64,000 nucleotides of DNA from Telmatactis stephensoni (lineage: Eukaryota > Cnidaria > Anthozoa > Actiniaria > Isophelliidae). Shown here in pieces: positions 1-11,463 of the stretch. How positions within the stretch are numbered: the first letter of the stretch is position 1; the number at the start of each line of letters is the position of its first letter. The notes under the pieces are model-generated. The model was not told the DNA's origin. It worked only from the letters and a program-made list of their open reading frames with translations, and ran no database searches. Both the position numbers and the translations under genes were made by a program. The stretch spans positions 372,501-436,500 of the forward strand of contig JALIZF010001873.1 in NCBI GenBank assembly GCA_029948255.1, in the 5' to 3' direction.

Positions 1-38
1 CAGTAGGGTGGATTGCAGTGTTATCCAATGTCGTACAA
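1..38 (-). CDS. Calx-beta second-half exon, cut by window edge
   Basis: The complement of these bases encodes CTTLDNTAIHPT after a split first codon. That is the start of the second-half Calx-beta exon seen intact at 743-978, 4776-5011 and 5488-5723. An AG acceptor lies at 39-40. Phase 2 entry matches the end of the exon at 485-584, giving a Phe at the junction. The rest of the exon lies outside the window. Confidence 0.7.
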
Positions 39-149
39 CTAAAAAATGGAGAAGGTTAGCATCAGAGACTGCAGTGACCTAAAATACTCCATCAGTAGTG
101 AACATTCCATTAATTTACCATTAACTATCAATGACAATGGAATACTGTG

Positions 150-319
150 AAAGCAAATACAGTACAGTTGATCTTGAAAACTTCATCAAATTCTATATGA
201 TCATTATTTTGGATTAAATATCAAACGTTTTCCAGGATACACCTGGATCAAACGTGATAGGAGTATTTTTGTTGGTATAATCACTGGGATGTATTGCAGT
301 GCCATCCATTATCATACAA
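150..319 (-). pseudogene. Decayed Calx-beta second-half exon
   Basis: Read on the minus strand, an AG acceptor is followed by a recognisable second-half Calx-beta exon with the core DGTAIHPSDY and an ITFDPG strand. A stop codon follows about 38 residues in. Similarity resumes in another frame with HIEFDEVFKINCT. No donor site with the expected KDDD ending is present. It lies in the intron between the good exons at 485-584 and 1-38, so it is probably a dead duplicate of the domain exon. Confidence 0.65.
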
Positions 320-484
320 CTTTAAACACGAAAAAGTGGATAAATCAGAAATAATACTTCAAATAGAACTAAAAGAATATGGATATAGACAGATCAGGCT
401 GGCACTGATAATATGTGAATTGTCATTTGCGTGCGCAAAACTCTCTCTTTCTTCCCAACAATGTTTTTAAGTATAAGTACTTAC

Positions 485-584
485 AAAATGGTAGTTGCAT
501 TTGATGTGGCTCCATTTCGGCTAAATCTAATGGTCGCAGTTCCGTTGCCTTCGCTAACTATGGCACTTTTGCATTCAATATCAA
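485..584 (-). CDS. Calx-beta first-half exon
   Basis: This 100-bp exon starts in phase 1 and ends in phase 2. It encodes DIECKSAIVSEGNGTATIRF and a short NGATSNATT tail, the N-terminal strands of a Calx-beta domain with the typical VSEGNGTA turn. The donor is GTAAGT and the acceptor AG follows a T-rich tract. It follows exon 743-978 across a 158-bp intron and would join the partial exon at 1-38. Confidence 0.75.
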
Positions 585-742
585 CTAAAACAAAAGGCAC
601 TGATCAGCATTATCATTACATTTTTCTAAAAGAAAACATTGTGATGCTTTAGGCTTATTAAACATTTGTGACAGAAACTAGATTTATTTCATGAGTTTCA
701 TAATATTAATAAGGTTGCCATAATGTCACTTTCCTTACTTAC

Positions 743-978
743 TGTCATCGTCTTTTATTTCAACTTTCAGGTTGTTGGTCATACAAGATGGTAGAAAATT
801 GACATTGGTATCATTTGTGGTGCAGTTGATCTTCAAAGCTTCATCAAATTCTACATTTCTATCGTTTTCTATTGGAACAATAAATGTTTCCAATGCGTCT
901 CCAGGTACAAACGTAATGTGATTATTTTGTTGGATGTAATCACTGGGATGTGTTGCAGTGTCGTCCATTGTCGTACAG
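743..978 (-). CDS. Calx-beta second-half exon
   Basis: This 236-bp exon enters in phase 2 and leaves in phase 1, bounded by AG and GTAAGT. The peptide contains DDTATHPSDY, ITFVPGDALETFIVPIEND and VEFDEALKINC, and ends in the acidic EIKDDD. These are the second half of the Calx-beta fold, including the DxxxE and DDD positions that bind Ca2+ in NCX-type Calx-beta domains. Its first-half partner by phase is the exon at 4508-4607, 3.5 kb upstream, with a decayed exon in between. Confidence 0.8.
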
Positions 979-1884
979 CTTACCACAAAAATGAAAAAAA
1001 AAAAGATTAATATTTATCATTACGAATGAAATAAATAATTTTCCATTCAAATTCTAAACATAGAATATTTTGATAAAAGGGAAGGTGTACGAAAAGGAGC
1101 TTATTAAAGACGTACACATATAGATCATTTACGTGATCAAATGTTTAAGCCCTTTCTAGAGCTCTAACCGAAATCAAAGTAATTGTATCTGAAAGAAATA
1201 AAACTATTATTGCATGTGAAAGTTATAGTCAAAATGTTTTTTCGTTACTAAGATATGGATATTTCACTTTGCTTCATTGCATGTTTATTAAGAATGCATG
1301 GAGCCGCCATGTTGGGTACCATTGTAGAGCACCAATATGGCGGCCACAATACCGAGCATCAAAATGATATTATAGCAAGGGCTAATCTGTTTAGTTTGCT
1401 GAAAATATTCATGGAACAATATAAGAATATTTTGACCAATCCACTGACGGGCAATTTGTGGAAAAGTGTTATGTTTTTATGCCATTTGAAAACACGTGAC
1501 TGATCCAGTCACTGATAATTCGAAAGCCGAGCATCAGAAATTGCCCAGACTTTCAAGAAAGAATTTCCTCGATGACATGTAAAGATATCAGCTAACCAGC
1601 TGTTTTCGATATATGATTTTGATTTTAGCTTGTTAATGACGTCACGTGTAAACGCTCTATTCCATGGAAAGCCAATAATCCCAAAGGGATAATGATGGAT
1701 TCATTAAAGTGCTACTCTGATCAAAAAACGGCGAAATTCTATTTGGCAGAAACTTCGTTAAATAACTCTTCAAGGGTCTATTGATCACCAGTTAAAATGT
1801 CTTTTTGGTATTCTTAGGGAAGTACTAGATTTTTAGCGTTCTTTTTAGGTGTCAGTGACGTCATCGACTCAACTCATGGATTTA
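979..1884. other. Intronic sequence, nothing recognised
   Basis: No coding similarity, repeat pair or RNA gene was seen here on either strand. The short ORFs present have no motif and are best read as chance. Confidence 0.4.
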
Positions 1885-2394
1885 CTCCATACTACATCCG
1901 ATTCTACATTTCCGTCATTTTCTGTCGTGAAACTTTAAGGTAATGTGATCCGTTTAGAGTAAGTCCGTTAATCTTCAGATAACTGACATGTATAATAAGA
2001 GAAGCAAAAATAGTAATGTGTAAAATGCTAGGAATCTGGGTGCAAAGGAAGCTGTAGTAAGAAATATGTTGTAAACTGATTTGATCTTTAGGCAAACACG
2101 CCTCATTGTTAGTGTATTAAATTACATCCTGTAACTTTAGTTATAAAACCCATACTCTTGTAACTAAGGTCAGATTGTTGATTGTAAATCGTGAATGAAC
2201 GTACGTGAAGGAATAAAACGCAGTCCCCAAGATCGTGGTTGTGACTCGATTCAGTGGTGCCGTCGGGCGGATTCCCGACATTTTCTATTGGAACAATAAA
2301 TGTCTCAGAGGATTCACTTGGACCAAACTTAATAGAAATACTTTGTTGGGTGTAATCAGTGGGCTGTGTGACAGTATCATCGAATGTAGTGCAG
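1885..2394 (-). pseudogene. Interrupted and decayed Calx-beta second-half exon
   Basis: A good AG acceptor at 2395-2396 is followed by SCTTFDDTVTQPTDYTQQ and an IKFGPSESSETFIVPIEN stretch. Similarity stops at about 2279. A fragment reading TENDGNVESDVV, which fits the next part of the exon, lies at about 1890-1930. The roughly 350 bp between them look unrelated, as if something was inserted or rearranged. There is no usable donor. I read this as a dead domain exon within the intron between 4508 and 978. Confidence 0.55.
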
Positions 2395-2396
2395 CT

Positions 2397-3527
2397 TGAA
2401 ATTGAAATAACAAAAATACAAGTCATTAAGCTATTGTCATTGTCATTGTCATTGGGGATTGCACAAACCTTCTTCGTCGTATCTACACATTACACTATTT
2501 TTTCTTCAAACCCATGTTCGGGGGGTCTACCGGGAGTCATGTCACGAAAGGGGAATGAGTATCTGAATCCGGACATTTAAACAATAAATCTTCCGAATGC
2601 CAGTGGAAACCAATCAACCCAACAGTAAGATATATTAAGCAATTATTGGATGAGGTCGAGTAGGATATGGGGAATTATTAAGGCCGAGGTTTGTGTTATC
2701 TGCCGAAGCTCTATGGTCAAATTTTCATCTAAATTCGTCCGTTAATTTTCTGTTAAAATTTGTTGCCCATAAGGCAAACTATGTCTTTTGGAAAACTGGA
2801 ATTAGAAAGCTCTTGACAAATTAAGCATGAAGAAAATTTGCGACCTTTGAGAACCGTTTTCATCAAAACAAGTGCCCGTTGAAAGTCTGAAGTCAAGCTG
2901 GAAACGACGGAGGTCCAAAAGGAGTCCATTCTGTAGTTTTTGATAACTACAAGTAACTTTGGACAGACCATGTCAAGTAATTGGACTGGAATGATGACTA
3001 GTTGAAGGAATTTACCGTATTACAGGTTGAATTTACAGACATTTCGGAGTGCTGCTTTGTACGGGACTATCATCGATCATCCATATGAGAGAAAAAGAGA
3101 AAGTTTAGTTAGCGGAATAGGTTTGTGTTTCATACCTAAGGGTTTTTTCAAAAATCAGTGGTCAAGTAAATAAAGGTATGTTCAGTTTAATTGCTAAACG
3201 AGAGCTATTTTTCAGAGTTTTTGTTTTCATTGATTTGTGTTATAATATTTGTAGCTCAAAAAAACGCATAGCTTCCAAACTGAAAAACCGATGCAAATAT
3301 GTAGCCAGCAATGAGTTTAGTTCAATCGACTTAACTTTATGAAATTATTTCATTCAAGAACTATTTCAGAGCTTACCAACTTCAATAATATTCGAGGAAA
3401 ATCTAAACTTTCACGCTTTCACGCTCAAACCTGTCAAACCGGTATAGAGGAGTAAAAATATCGCTGGATATTTTTACTCGCTCCAGTCCTACTCACGCGA
3501 TATATTTTTACTTGTCTATGATGAGTT
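2397..3527. other. Intronic sequence with a short GTCATT repeat
   Basis: The only structure noted is a small hexamer run, about four copies of TGTCAT at 2433-2456. The short ORFs in this stretch show no domain features. Confidence 0.4.
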
Positions 3528-4405
3528 GGATAATAATTTGTGGTTATTTGATGGTTTTCTATGAAATACGGGTGAATATTTCACGAGAAATTTATGTTAT
3601 TAGTATACAACGAGCCTTTAGGCGAGTTGTATACAAAATAACATAAATTTCGAGTGAAATGTTCACCAGTATTCCATACAAAAACATCAAATAACCATAT
3701 TATCCTATAACTATTACACATTTTAGTCAAAAATTACGATTTTCTAAAGGGATCAATGACGCCAACATTTCTATTGGAAAAATCCTCTGTCAAACATTTT
3801 CGTGCGTTTGGTTTTTTTCCCCAACCCATCTTAGCGAAGCCGTTTTATTTTTTCTCTTCGCTTGACTGAGCACTTCTCGATGAACTTTGGGTAGTTTTTA
3901 CCTCTCAAATATCGGCAAGTGGAGTTTCTGTAAGACGTTAGAGTATTTGGTTCGTATTCAGATACATTATATTTGCGAATTTCCAGTAGAAAATGTTTGA
4001 CAGGAATGTTCAAGCGTTCTGGTTCATTTGGACTCTCTTTGCATTACGGAGCTTGTGAAATCAAGTCCAAAACCTTCTTAGTGTCCACCTCAGTCGTCTT
4101 TTGTGTTGTTGGGTTCTTTATAATGATCAATATTTTCTTCTGAGAGAGAAGAAATTGCATTTGAAATAGTTGAACTCGATCGAAACTCGACGATGCAAAC
4201 GCGCCGGCGGTTTCCTGCTCATTTCTCAGCTAATTATATATTCCAAAAATATTGAATTTCATTGGCTATATTCAAATTTTGAGCAATCTGATTGGCTAAT
4301 ACATTTTATGAAATGCCGCTCTGTATTCATAGCAAATCCATGAAATGCCGCTCTGTATTCATAGAAAATGCTTAGCTCTGATTGGCTAATGTGTTATAGG
4401 ATAAT
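3528..4405. repeat. Palindrome plus putative TIR element in intron
   Basis: Bases 3528-3705 form a long imperfect palindrome. The arm starting GGATAATAATTTGTGG is matched in reverse at the end by AAATAACCATATTATCC. It is followed by a segment whose left end TATCCTATAACTATTACAC reappears inverted at 4391-4403 as GTGTTATAGGATA, so a non-autonomous inverted-repeat element of about 700 bp (3701-4403) is plausible. Inside it, ATGAAATGCCGCTCTGTATT is tandemly duplicated at 4308 and 4340. No ORF is credible. Confidence 0.55.
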
Positions 4406-4507
4406 AGTAATTATATCCTTAACTCTCTGGCTCCTGGACGACACGAAGATGGATAGTGCTATCGATCCGTCAGAAAATACTTGTCACCGGGGACACTTTA
4501 TACTCAC

Positions 4508-4607
4508 TAAATGTAAGTTGTATATGATAGTGCTCCAGTTCGGTTGAATACAATGGTTGCATTTCCATGCTGTTCATTAACTGTGGCATTCTTGCAGTCA
4601 ATATCAA
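4508..4607 (-). CDS. Calx-beta first-half exon
   Basis: This 100-bp exon (phase 1 to 2) encodes DIDCKNATVNEQHGNATIVF followed by NRTGALSYTTYI. The VNEQHGNA turn corresponds to VSEGNGTA in the exon at 485-584. The donor is GTGAGT. Two other first-half exons (5158-5257 and 6255-6354) share the VNEQ form, so this unit belongs to the more recently duplicated subgroup. Confidence 0.78.
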
Positions 4608-4775
4608 CTAAAATATAATCATGACATTAAATCATGTAAACCCAACGTTCAATAAATTGAAATTATATTTTCGGTTACTAGCTGTAGAATTGACAGTAAG
4701 AGTCAAACATGTTTGAACGTACGGACTGCTGCTTTTAATATTTTAGGTTTTCATAAGTCGTTTTCAAGCACTTAC

Positions 4776-5011
4776 CGTCATCGTCCTTTATTTCAACTGT
4801 CAGGTTGTTGGTCATACAAGATGGTAGAAAGTTGACATTTGTATCATTTGTGGTACAGTTGATCTTCAAAGCTTCATCAGATTCCACATTTCTATCGTTT
4901 TGTATCGAAACAGTGAATGCCTCCGAGGATTTCCTAGGTCCAAAGGTGATTGACGTGTTTTGGTAGATGTAATCAGTAGGGTGGATTGCAGTGTCATCTA
5001 ATGTCGTACAG
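4776..5011 (-). CDS. Calx-beta second-half exon
   Basis: A 236-bp exon encoding CTTLDDTAIHPTDYIYQN, a TFGPRKSSEAFTVSIQND strand, VESDEALKINC and the EIKDDD end. Its C-terminal third is nearly identical to that of exon 743-978 (TNDTNVNFLPSCMTNNL in both), evidence of recent duplication. AG and GTAAG flank it. It joins exon 5158-5257 upstream through a 146-bp intron. Confidence 0.82.
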
Positions 5012-5157
5012 CTAAAACAATGGAGAAGGAGACTGCAGTGACCTAAAATACTCCATCAGTGACCATTCCATATTAATTTACCATAGATTATCAATGACAA
5101 TGGAATACTGGAAAAGCACATACATTATTTACAAACTATCTATACAACAGTACTTAC

Positions 5158-5257
5158 TAAATGTGAGTGGTATACAATATTGCTCCAGTTCGGTTGAATA
5201 TAATGGATGCATTTCCATCTTGTTCGTTCACTGTGGCATTCTTGCAGTCAATATTAA
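5158..5257 (-). CDS. Calx-beta first-half exon
   Basis: This 100-bp exon encodes NIDCKNATVNEQDGNASIIF and NRTGAILYTTHI. It differs from the 4508-4607 exon at only a few residues. The donor is GTAAGT; the acceptor AG follows a T-containing tract. It enters in phase 1 after the exon ending at 5488 and leaves in phase 2. Confidence 0.8.
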
Positions 5258-5487
5258 CTGAAATCCAATGCATGATGTTACATGTAGGTTAGCAAAGTTA
5301 ATCCAAGACAAATTAAGACTGATTAACACAAAGAAAATATGGGATCCATGCAGCGATGTGCAAACTTTTTTCACGTGATCCGCATAGATTTGCGTCAAGA
5401 CCAATTTCAAGATGGCATTTAGGTACCAGCTATATTATTTATCACCATGGGCCGCAATTGTATCAAGAAAGATGTGTTTTCACTTAC

Positions 5488-5723
5488 CGTCATCGTCCTT
5501 TATTTCAACTGTCAGGTTGTTCATCGAACATGATGGTAAAAAGGTGACTTTCAAGTCGTTTGTAGTGCAGTTAATATTCAGAACTTCATCAGATTCCACA
5601 CGTCTGTCGTTTACAATTTCAATACTTAACGTCTTCCTGGAATCACCCGGTTGAAATGTAATAGGAGTGTTCTGATGGATGTAATCAGCAGACTGTATGG
5701 CAGTACCATCCCTTGTCGAACAA
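5488..5723 (-). CDS. Calx-beta second-half exon
   Basis: A 236-bp exon encoding CSTRDGTAIQSADYIHQN, an ITFQPGDSRKTLSIEIVND strand, VESDEVLNINC and EIKDDD. It is more divergent than the 4776 and 743 copies in its first half but keeps length, phases and the acidic residues. It pairs with the first-half exon at 6255-6354. Confidence 0.8.
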
Positions 5724-6254
5724 CTTAAATTTTTCAAGTTACAGTTAGATTATAGCTGATTACATAACTTTCAAAATAGTTCATTAGAGTTTAGCTAATA
5801 AGCATGATTTCACATTGAAAATGAAGTTCTTAGCAATTTAATTTGAACCATATATGCAAGTTCCTCCTGAACTAAGTGGTCTAGAGTGCTAGAGTTCGGA
5901 CGTAGTTTGTAATATATCATGATCATTTTTGGTAAGCTCACCATCCTTTTTGCAGCTTATTTGTCTATTCCCAAGATAGAGTCGAGTGAGCCCTGCACTA
6001 TCCATGCAAGGCCCTCTATTTAATTGTTTGCATACTATAACTACTTATAGTAAAAGTATATATATATAACTTATACTTACAGTAAAGAGAAGGCAAGGAA
6101 GCAATAAAGAATCACAGACTGTGGGAGCTTTACTAAGCATGTTGGCAGCATTGGGTCGAGCCAGAGCTCGACCTAAGTCCAAGCAAGTATAAGAATTACG
6201 TACCAACAAACAAGGATTTCATTCTATGCACTTATATACTTGCATTATACTTAC

Positions 6255-6354
6255 TATATGTTGGTCGTATATTGTACAACTTCACTTGTGTCGAAGACTA
6301 TGGCTACATTCCCATCCTGTTCGTTGACTATGTCACTTTGGCAATAAATATGAA
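6255..6354 (-). CDS. Calx-beta first-half exon, first of the array
   Basis: A 100-bp exon encoding HIYCQSDIVNEQDGNVAIVF and DTSEVVQYTTNI. It enters in phase 1 directly after the last FN3 exon (7736-7796), so the split Val codon links NCSK to HIYC. This in-phase join ties the Calx-beta array to the FN3 domain. It is the most divergent first-half copy. Confidence 0.78.
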
Positions 6355-6534
6355 CTACAATCCAATGTATGGTATGAAATGTCAGTGTTCATTTCCAAAT
6401 CTGATAGTTAACTCTACCGATTGACTAAACGACTCAAAGATCAACACAAGAACAAGGAAATTAAACAAAGCGATTATATGCATGCAGATACAAATAACTC
6501 AATAATCTGGTGTTTATTATACAATTGTGACGTT

Positions 6535-6720
6535 AATTATATCCATTTTGAAATCACTGGTGATTTTTGCAATCTGTTTGGTTAAAAAGCTTGTGCGATT
6601 AATTTCTAAATTGCACCTTTTGCATCATTAATCGCATCTTTTTTTCCAACCAATCACAAAACAGTGTCTTATATTATCAGTGTCTTTTATAAAGTTGAGA
6701 TTTCAAAATGGATATAATTA
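6535..6720. repeat. Short TIR element (MITE family A)
   Basis: The ends are inverted copies of TAATTATATCCATTTTGA at 6535 and 6720. The interior is AT-rich with an ATTAATCGCA-type motif and no ORF. Related ends occur at about 28484-28502 and 33329-33351, so this is a dispersed family. Intronic. Confidence 0.7.
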
Positions 6721-6723
6721 AGT

Positions 6724-6866
6724 GGTAATTAAACTTCGTGTCGTGCAATTTTGGGCCAGAAATCATACTCGTGATTATCAAACTGCACTCCCGCTACGCG
6801 GTCGTGCAGTTTTGTAATCACTCTTATGATTTCGGCCAAAATTGCACGACACGAAGTTTAATTACC
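6724..6866. repeat. Perfect-type palindrome (MITE family B)
   Basis: A 143-bp foldback whose arms begin GGTAATTAAACTTCGTGTCG and end with the reverse complement. The centre is a CCGCTACGCGGT-like loop. A second copy lies at 28339-28480. In both cases one arm abuts the TAATTATATCC end of family A, so the two modules travel together or share a target. Confidence 0.7.
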
Positions 6867-7131
6867 ATTATAAATTTACCGACTAATGTATCGTTTGAGG
6901 GCCAATATGAGACGGTAATACCCTCTAGAAATCCAGTTTGTGTATTCGGCCCTGCATGACGTTAAGGCTTCAAACCGGTTTCTTTCTCCCACGCGCGCGC
7001 TGGTTTGCAAAATTGTTTAGACATTCGGTTTGAAGCGCGCGCGCGCTGGTTTTTAAAAAGGACTGCTGTTTTAATAATAAAAATGCTGTAAAAAACAAAG
7101 CGAAAAAGCAATTGTATAATAACGCATTTAT

Positions 7132-7547
7132 CAGGGTTCCCAGCAATTCTGAAATATTAAATTCCCTGACTTTTCACTGACTTTTCCCTGACTAAAATGC
7201 AGTTTTTCCTGACTATTTTGCACAAGACAAACGTGACAATTTATAAGTTACTTAAAATATGGCTGCCTTTAAGTTGTGTTCAGGTTACTTTTTCGTATGA
7301 CTATTCCACAGAAGACAAAAAATAAAAAATGTTGGTGTGTTCTAACATGACTAGTTTGTTAAATGCTCTCGGCTAAATAATATATTCTCTCTGAAAGTTT
7401 TTTTTATAATTAAAATAGTAGTTACTTATACAAAATTCACTGACTTTTTCCTGACTTGAAAGTGAAAAATCTCAATTTCCCTGACCAAATACAGAATTCC
7501 CTAGCCCTGACTTTTCACTGACTTTTTCGTGATCCCTGGGAACCCTG
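7132..7547. repeat. Non-autonomous TIR element with CAGGGTTCCCAG ends
   Basis: The left end CAGGGTTCCCAG (7132) matches the right end CTGGGAACCCTG (7536-7547). Sub-terminal copies of CCCTGACTTTTCACTGACTT occur in both halves. CAGGG-type ends are common in hAT elements, so a hAT-derived MITE is my guess. I could not find a clean 8-bp target duplication. No ORF. Confidence 0.6.
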
Positions 7548-7735
7548 TTTCTCATCATAAGTGACTCGTAAAATATCAGCCCGTAATACACAAGAAAATA
7601 TCTAATAAATGGTATATATCATTCTTCAGGGCGGTAAAAGTAAAAATACAAGTTTTTATGTACGTGCAAAGAAATCCAACTAACAATAAATACATTTACA
7701 AGAACATCTTTAACCAAAAACGTACTAATATGTAC

Positions 7736-7796
7736 CTTTTGAGCAGTTAGTCGCCGTCGTAAATGTCTTTTTGGTAGTCTCTCCATAGGCGTTTCC
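7736..7796 (-). CDS. FN3 domain, last exon
   Basis: This 61-bp exon (phase 0 in, phase 1 out) encodes GNAYGETTKKTFTTATNCSK. It is the final G-strand of a fibronectin type III domain, where a small residue-YG-E then TFTT pattern is usual. The donor is GTACAT; the acceptor CAG follows CTCTCAAA. It continues in phase into the first Calx-beta exon at 6255-6354. Confidence 0.72.
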
Positions 7797-7869
7797 CTGT
7801 TTGAGAGAAAGAAGTGATATGCATTTAGCACTGTTTGATAATAATTATATCTATTTAGTACGTATTTAC

Positions 7870-8050
7870 CCCATTCTGTGCCTTGGTCACAGCTCTAATG
7901 CTGATGTTGTAGGTAGTACCAGGCTCTAAGGGTTTGTTGTAGGTACCATTGTAGTATTCACCATCACCAATGGTAAAGTTAGAAACAACACCAATAAACA
8001 AAACCAACGGTTGGAAACTACTACGCTTTTTAAGTTGTAGTTCATAACCT
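7870..8050 (-). CDS. FN3 domain, middle exon
   Basis: This 181-bp exon (phase 2 in, 0 out) encodes GYELQLKKRS at the start and then VSNFTIGDGEYYNGTYNKPL followed by EPGTTYNISIRAV. Such GDGxYYNGxYNxPLxPGTxY sequences are typical of FN3 domains in receptor tyrosine phosphatases and other surface proteins. Donor GTAAAT. Residues before GYEL come from the exon at 9724-9826. Confidence 0.78.
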
Positions 8051-8455
8051 CTTACAAGAAAAAAGAAAAAGAATACGATTTTATGGGTAAATTCGATTCA
8101 TTGGCCGACGAGGGAATTCCACGTGGAATTTACGAGTCGAGCCAATGAATTTTCCTAGAATCGTATAGCAGACAAGAAAAAATGTTAAATAATACTAGTT
8201 TTTCGACAATTTTGCTGCGAACGCACGGGAAGCTATTTCATAACCAACAAACAAAACTAACTGACGAGTCAGGTTGAAGCTATGAAAACCACCTTTGCAA
8301 ACCGGGCCTCGTCGTGAGGAGCAAATTTCTGATCAAATTACATTGAAACAAACTTTCTTTTACTGCAATCGAAATGAAGAATCACCGGTGGGCATTATCC
8401 TGGAGGAATAGTTGCCTGAGTTGTATACATTCAAGTTTATTCTCTTTAATTATAA

Positions 8456-9187
8456 GTAATACCATGACCCTGAGGGATATTAGTGATTAAATGTCCCCGA
8501 AGCCGAGGGAGGTTTAGTGGAAGTCCCGAGGCCGTAGGCCGAGGGACTTTTACTAAACCTCCCGAGGCTGAGGGGACATTTAATCACTAATATCCCGAAG
8601 AAGTCATGGTATTACTTTGTAATACCATGATCACCGAGGAAATAAGCGAAATATACCTCGCTGTTTGTTCATCCAAAACTTGAAAATATTATACAATTCT
8701 TTTACCAATTGTGCGTAACCCTGTTCTCTGGGGACTTTCGAAAATAGATTTCTTTGTTATATACTTACAATGAACAAGTATTTATAGGTTGTTAATCAAT
8801 TCGAAAGCTAAATGCTTTCTTTGTGTCGTTATGCTCATGCGCAAAATAGAATGCATAGATCCCACACGCGTAAGAGTGTGCAGTGGTAAGAGGTATCGGT
8901 GCGTTAGAAAGTTATAGAGTTTCGGGACAGCGTGCAAAGTTGTCCCGATCGTCCCGATGATTGCGTTAAATGAGGGACAACCACTCATGAATAACATGAG
9001 GGACGATTAGTTCTAATCGTCCCTCATTAATTATGGATGATGGACGATTAGTTCTAATCATCCCTCATTCATAATTAATGAGGGAATATTAGAACTAATT
9101 TTCCCTCTTTCTATTCATGAGGGAGGGATGTTAGCGATTAAACGTCCCTCCAAAAACAATAGATCCCGAGGTGATCATGGTATTACA
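8456..9187. repeat. Two adjacent foldback elements with GTAATACCATGA ends
   Basis: Copy one (8456-8615) is a near-complete palindrome from GTAATACCATGACC to GTCATGGTATTAC. Three bases later a second element (8619-9187) starts with GTAATACCATGATCACCGAG and ends CTCGG-like sequence plus GATCATGGTATTAC. The second has further internal hairpins built on GAGGGACGATTAGTTCTAAT (about 8999-9120). No ORF. Confidence 0.7.
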
Positions 9188-9723
9188 CAAGTATGACACT
9201 TATCATTTTAAGTGCAAGCGGGAAGGGATGTCTCTATATATGCTTAACGTTGCATGTTACCTTTCGTGACGTCATGAGCGCAACAGAGCAACCGCGGTTC
9301 AGTATTAGTTTCATACTTATTATATCAGAATGAAAAAATATTACAGAGTTATATTAGGCACTCATTTGAAAAACAATTCACTGTAAGTCTGATTCTTTGC
9401 TTTCTAAGTGATAAACCTTTAGCATTTTATTTTTGTAATCATTGTTTTGTTTGCTGCTTTTAAGTAAATTTCTTGCTTTCCCGATGGTTGGATTGCATCA
9501 ATTTGAAGATTACAACACTCCAAATATACCTTTTTGGTATAGTACTCCAAATATATCTTTTTGGCGAGAGTTTGGAAGGAGTGAAAATATGTTTTAGCGC
9601 ATTGCACGAAAGCAATGCCCGATTTAATCGACATTTAAGCAGTATTTTGGGTTCAGCATCTTATTAGATATTTATTTTCCCTCACATATATACCATATCA
9701 AAATTAAGTAACAATTAACGTAC

Positions 9724-9826
9724 TTGATTATCTTGTTTTCATCTTCAGTTTTTGTATGGTTGATAGAAAGTTCCATAGTGCAGTTTTTCGATGAACCTTT
9801 CACAACAGTAACATTAGGCGATGATG
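9724..9826 (-). CDS. FN3 domain, first exon
   Basis: This 103-bp exon (phase 1 in, 2 out) encodes SSPNVTVVKGSSKNCTMEL, then SINHTKTEDENKIIK. The PxVTV start and MEL hydrophobic strand fit the A and B strands of an FN3 domain, continued by GYELQLKK in the next exon. It is entered from the SRCR exon ending at 19912; the split codon becomes Thr. Confidence 0.7.
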
Positions 9827-9839
9827 CTATAACATATGG

Positions 9840-11374
9840 TCATAAAAAATTAGAATTCATAATTCTATAATTGTACGAATATAAACATGGTCAACATGTT
9901 GTATGCAAGCAATACCGTTCAGGTAGCTCAAAATGTTTATTTATTGTTAACCATGCTTCTATTATTTATTCGACAACTGAACTGAACAACTTGTCCTTGA
10001 CTGAACAAAACAGTTTCTGTACCACTTATTGGACTTGGATCAAAATTTTGATTTCGGTTTGTTTAACCTTGATTTATGTTGCCATTGCAACAGTAAACAA
10101 GATGACAGTTGGTTGACCTATTGTTTTCGTTTAAAATGGCAGAATTCTGCACCTTTTGGGTTCTTGGCATTAAAGCAATCACGTGCGCGTGACCACGCGT
10201 TATGCCTATTGCTTAGTTATCTCAAATTCAATAAAAGCCCTCTATGAGGACATGTGGTTACTGGTAGTCAAAACATATAGCATCCACAATCATCACCATG
10301 TCTACTATCGTAGATTATTAGAGTTATGGCCTAGTTTACATTAAATAATAATATATGGTCACTCTCAGTACATATGGATAACTGTATGGTCTTAGTACTT
10401 GATCAAGTCCCAACCATCATCTATTGTATAAGTGTCCATTCCAAGACTGCCCATGGAGCCCCCACTGATGTATATAGGGGTACTAGTAATAACTACACTG
10501 TAGAATATACTGTATAAAACTTGTCTTAAATGTTAAACATAAATGATGATCCATTGCAGTGAAAGCACAGAAGTGATGGGAATTCAAATCAGTTGAGCAT
10601 AAATATCAAGCATTTATTCACAAACACGAATTGTTTATTCACAATTGTCCGATACCATTGGTATTATTTTTACATCAGGAATGTCTTAGTATTAAAACAG
10701 GAAAATCTGGAACAAAAAATGAGGGAAAAAACATTTGTCAATAGTACAGTACATCTAATTTACCGCAATCTCTAATGAGTAAATGAACTATAACTCGATT
10801 TTGGTCGATCATTTTGGGCTTGTTGAGAGATCAAAAATAATCAATAGTCAGAAAAATATAAATAGCCTCTGATACTCTAAAGTGAGTTTTAAAATCTTGT
10901 AATGACTGAATCCGATAAGAAATAATCGGACTAATCGAGATCAACTCATCTTTCACATGTTTTATAGAACATTAGTACAATATCGTTGTGCAGATAAAAT
11001 CAAAAACATAGACGCTGGTCGCCAGCGTTACTGGGCTACCTGTGGCTATTATTGGCATTGACTGGTACAGATATGTGCATAACTGTGGAATTTTGTTCCA
11101 TGTTCAACAATTGAGCTTAAAGTTTCTGAATTCCAATACTGGGTAGATTTTATCAGAGAAAAACAAAGAGAATACATTGAGGGTGGGGTGATCAGGCATA
11201 GCAAGTGCATCCTTGAGGGTGAGGCATATCAATTGCATTTCTAGCATGTGAATCAAATAGTTTTTACCATCTGAGATACAGCACAACCAATTGTCAATTA
11301 TGAATAAGGTATAATTGTATTCTGACACCAATGATGTACAGTAATCAAAAGTTTCTAGTGTACAATAGTCATGT
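9840..11374. other. Intronic sequence, nothing recognised
   Basis: AT-rich intron between the FN3 start exon and a LINE 3' end. Short ORFs on both strands lack motifs. No repeat pair or RNA gene was identified. Confidence 0.4.
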
Positions 11375-11463
11375 TAGTAATAATAGTAATAATAATACAA
11401 TTTATAAAGCGCTTATCCAGTGCTGCTCTAAGTGCTCTCAAAATAATATATAAAAGACAGAAA

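Noticed and set aside
743..986. Stand-alone 83-residue gene starting at the ATG at 986
   Set aside because: Splice acceptor and phase show it is an internal Calx-beta exon; the ATG lies in the intron.
8085..8165. Small inverted repeat around ATTCATTGGC / GCCAATGAAT
   Set aside because: Short and imperfect; could be a MITE remnant but no ends or copies were found.
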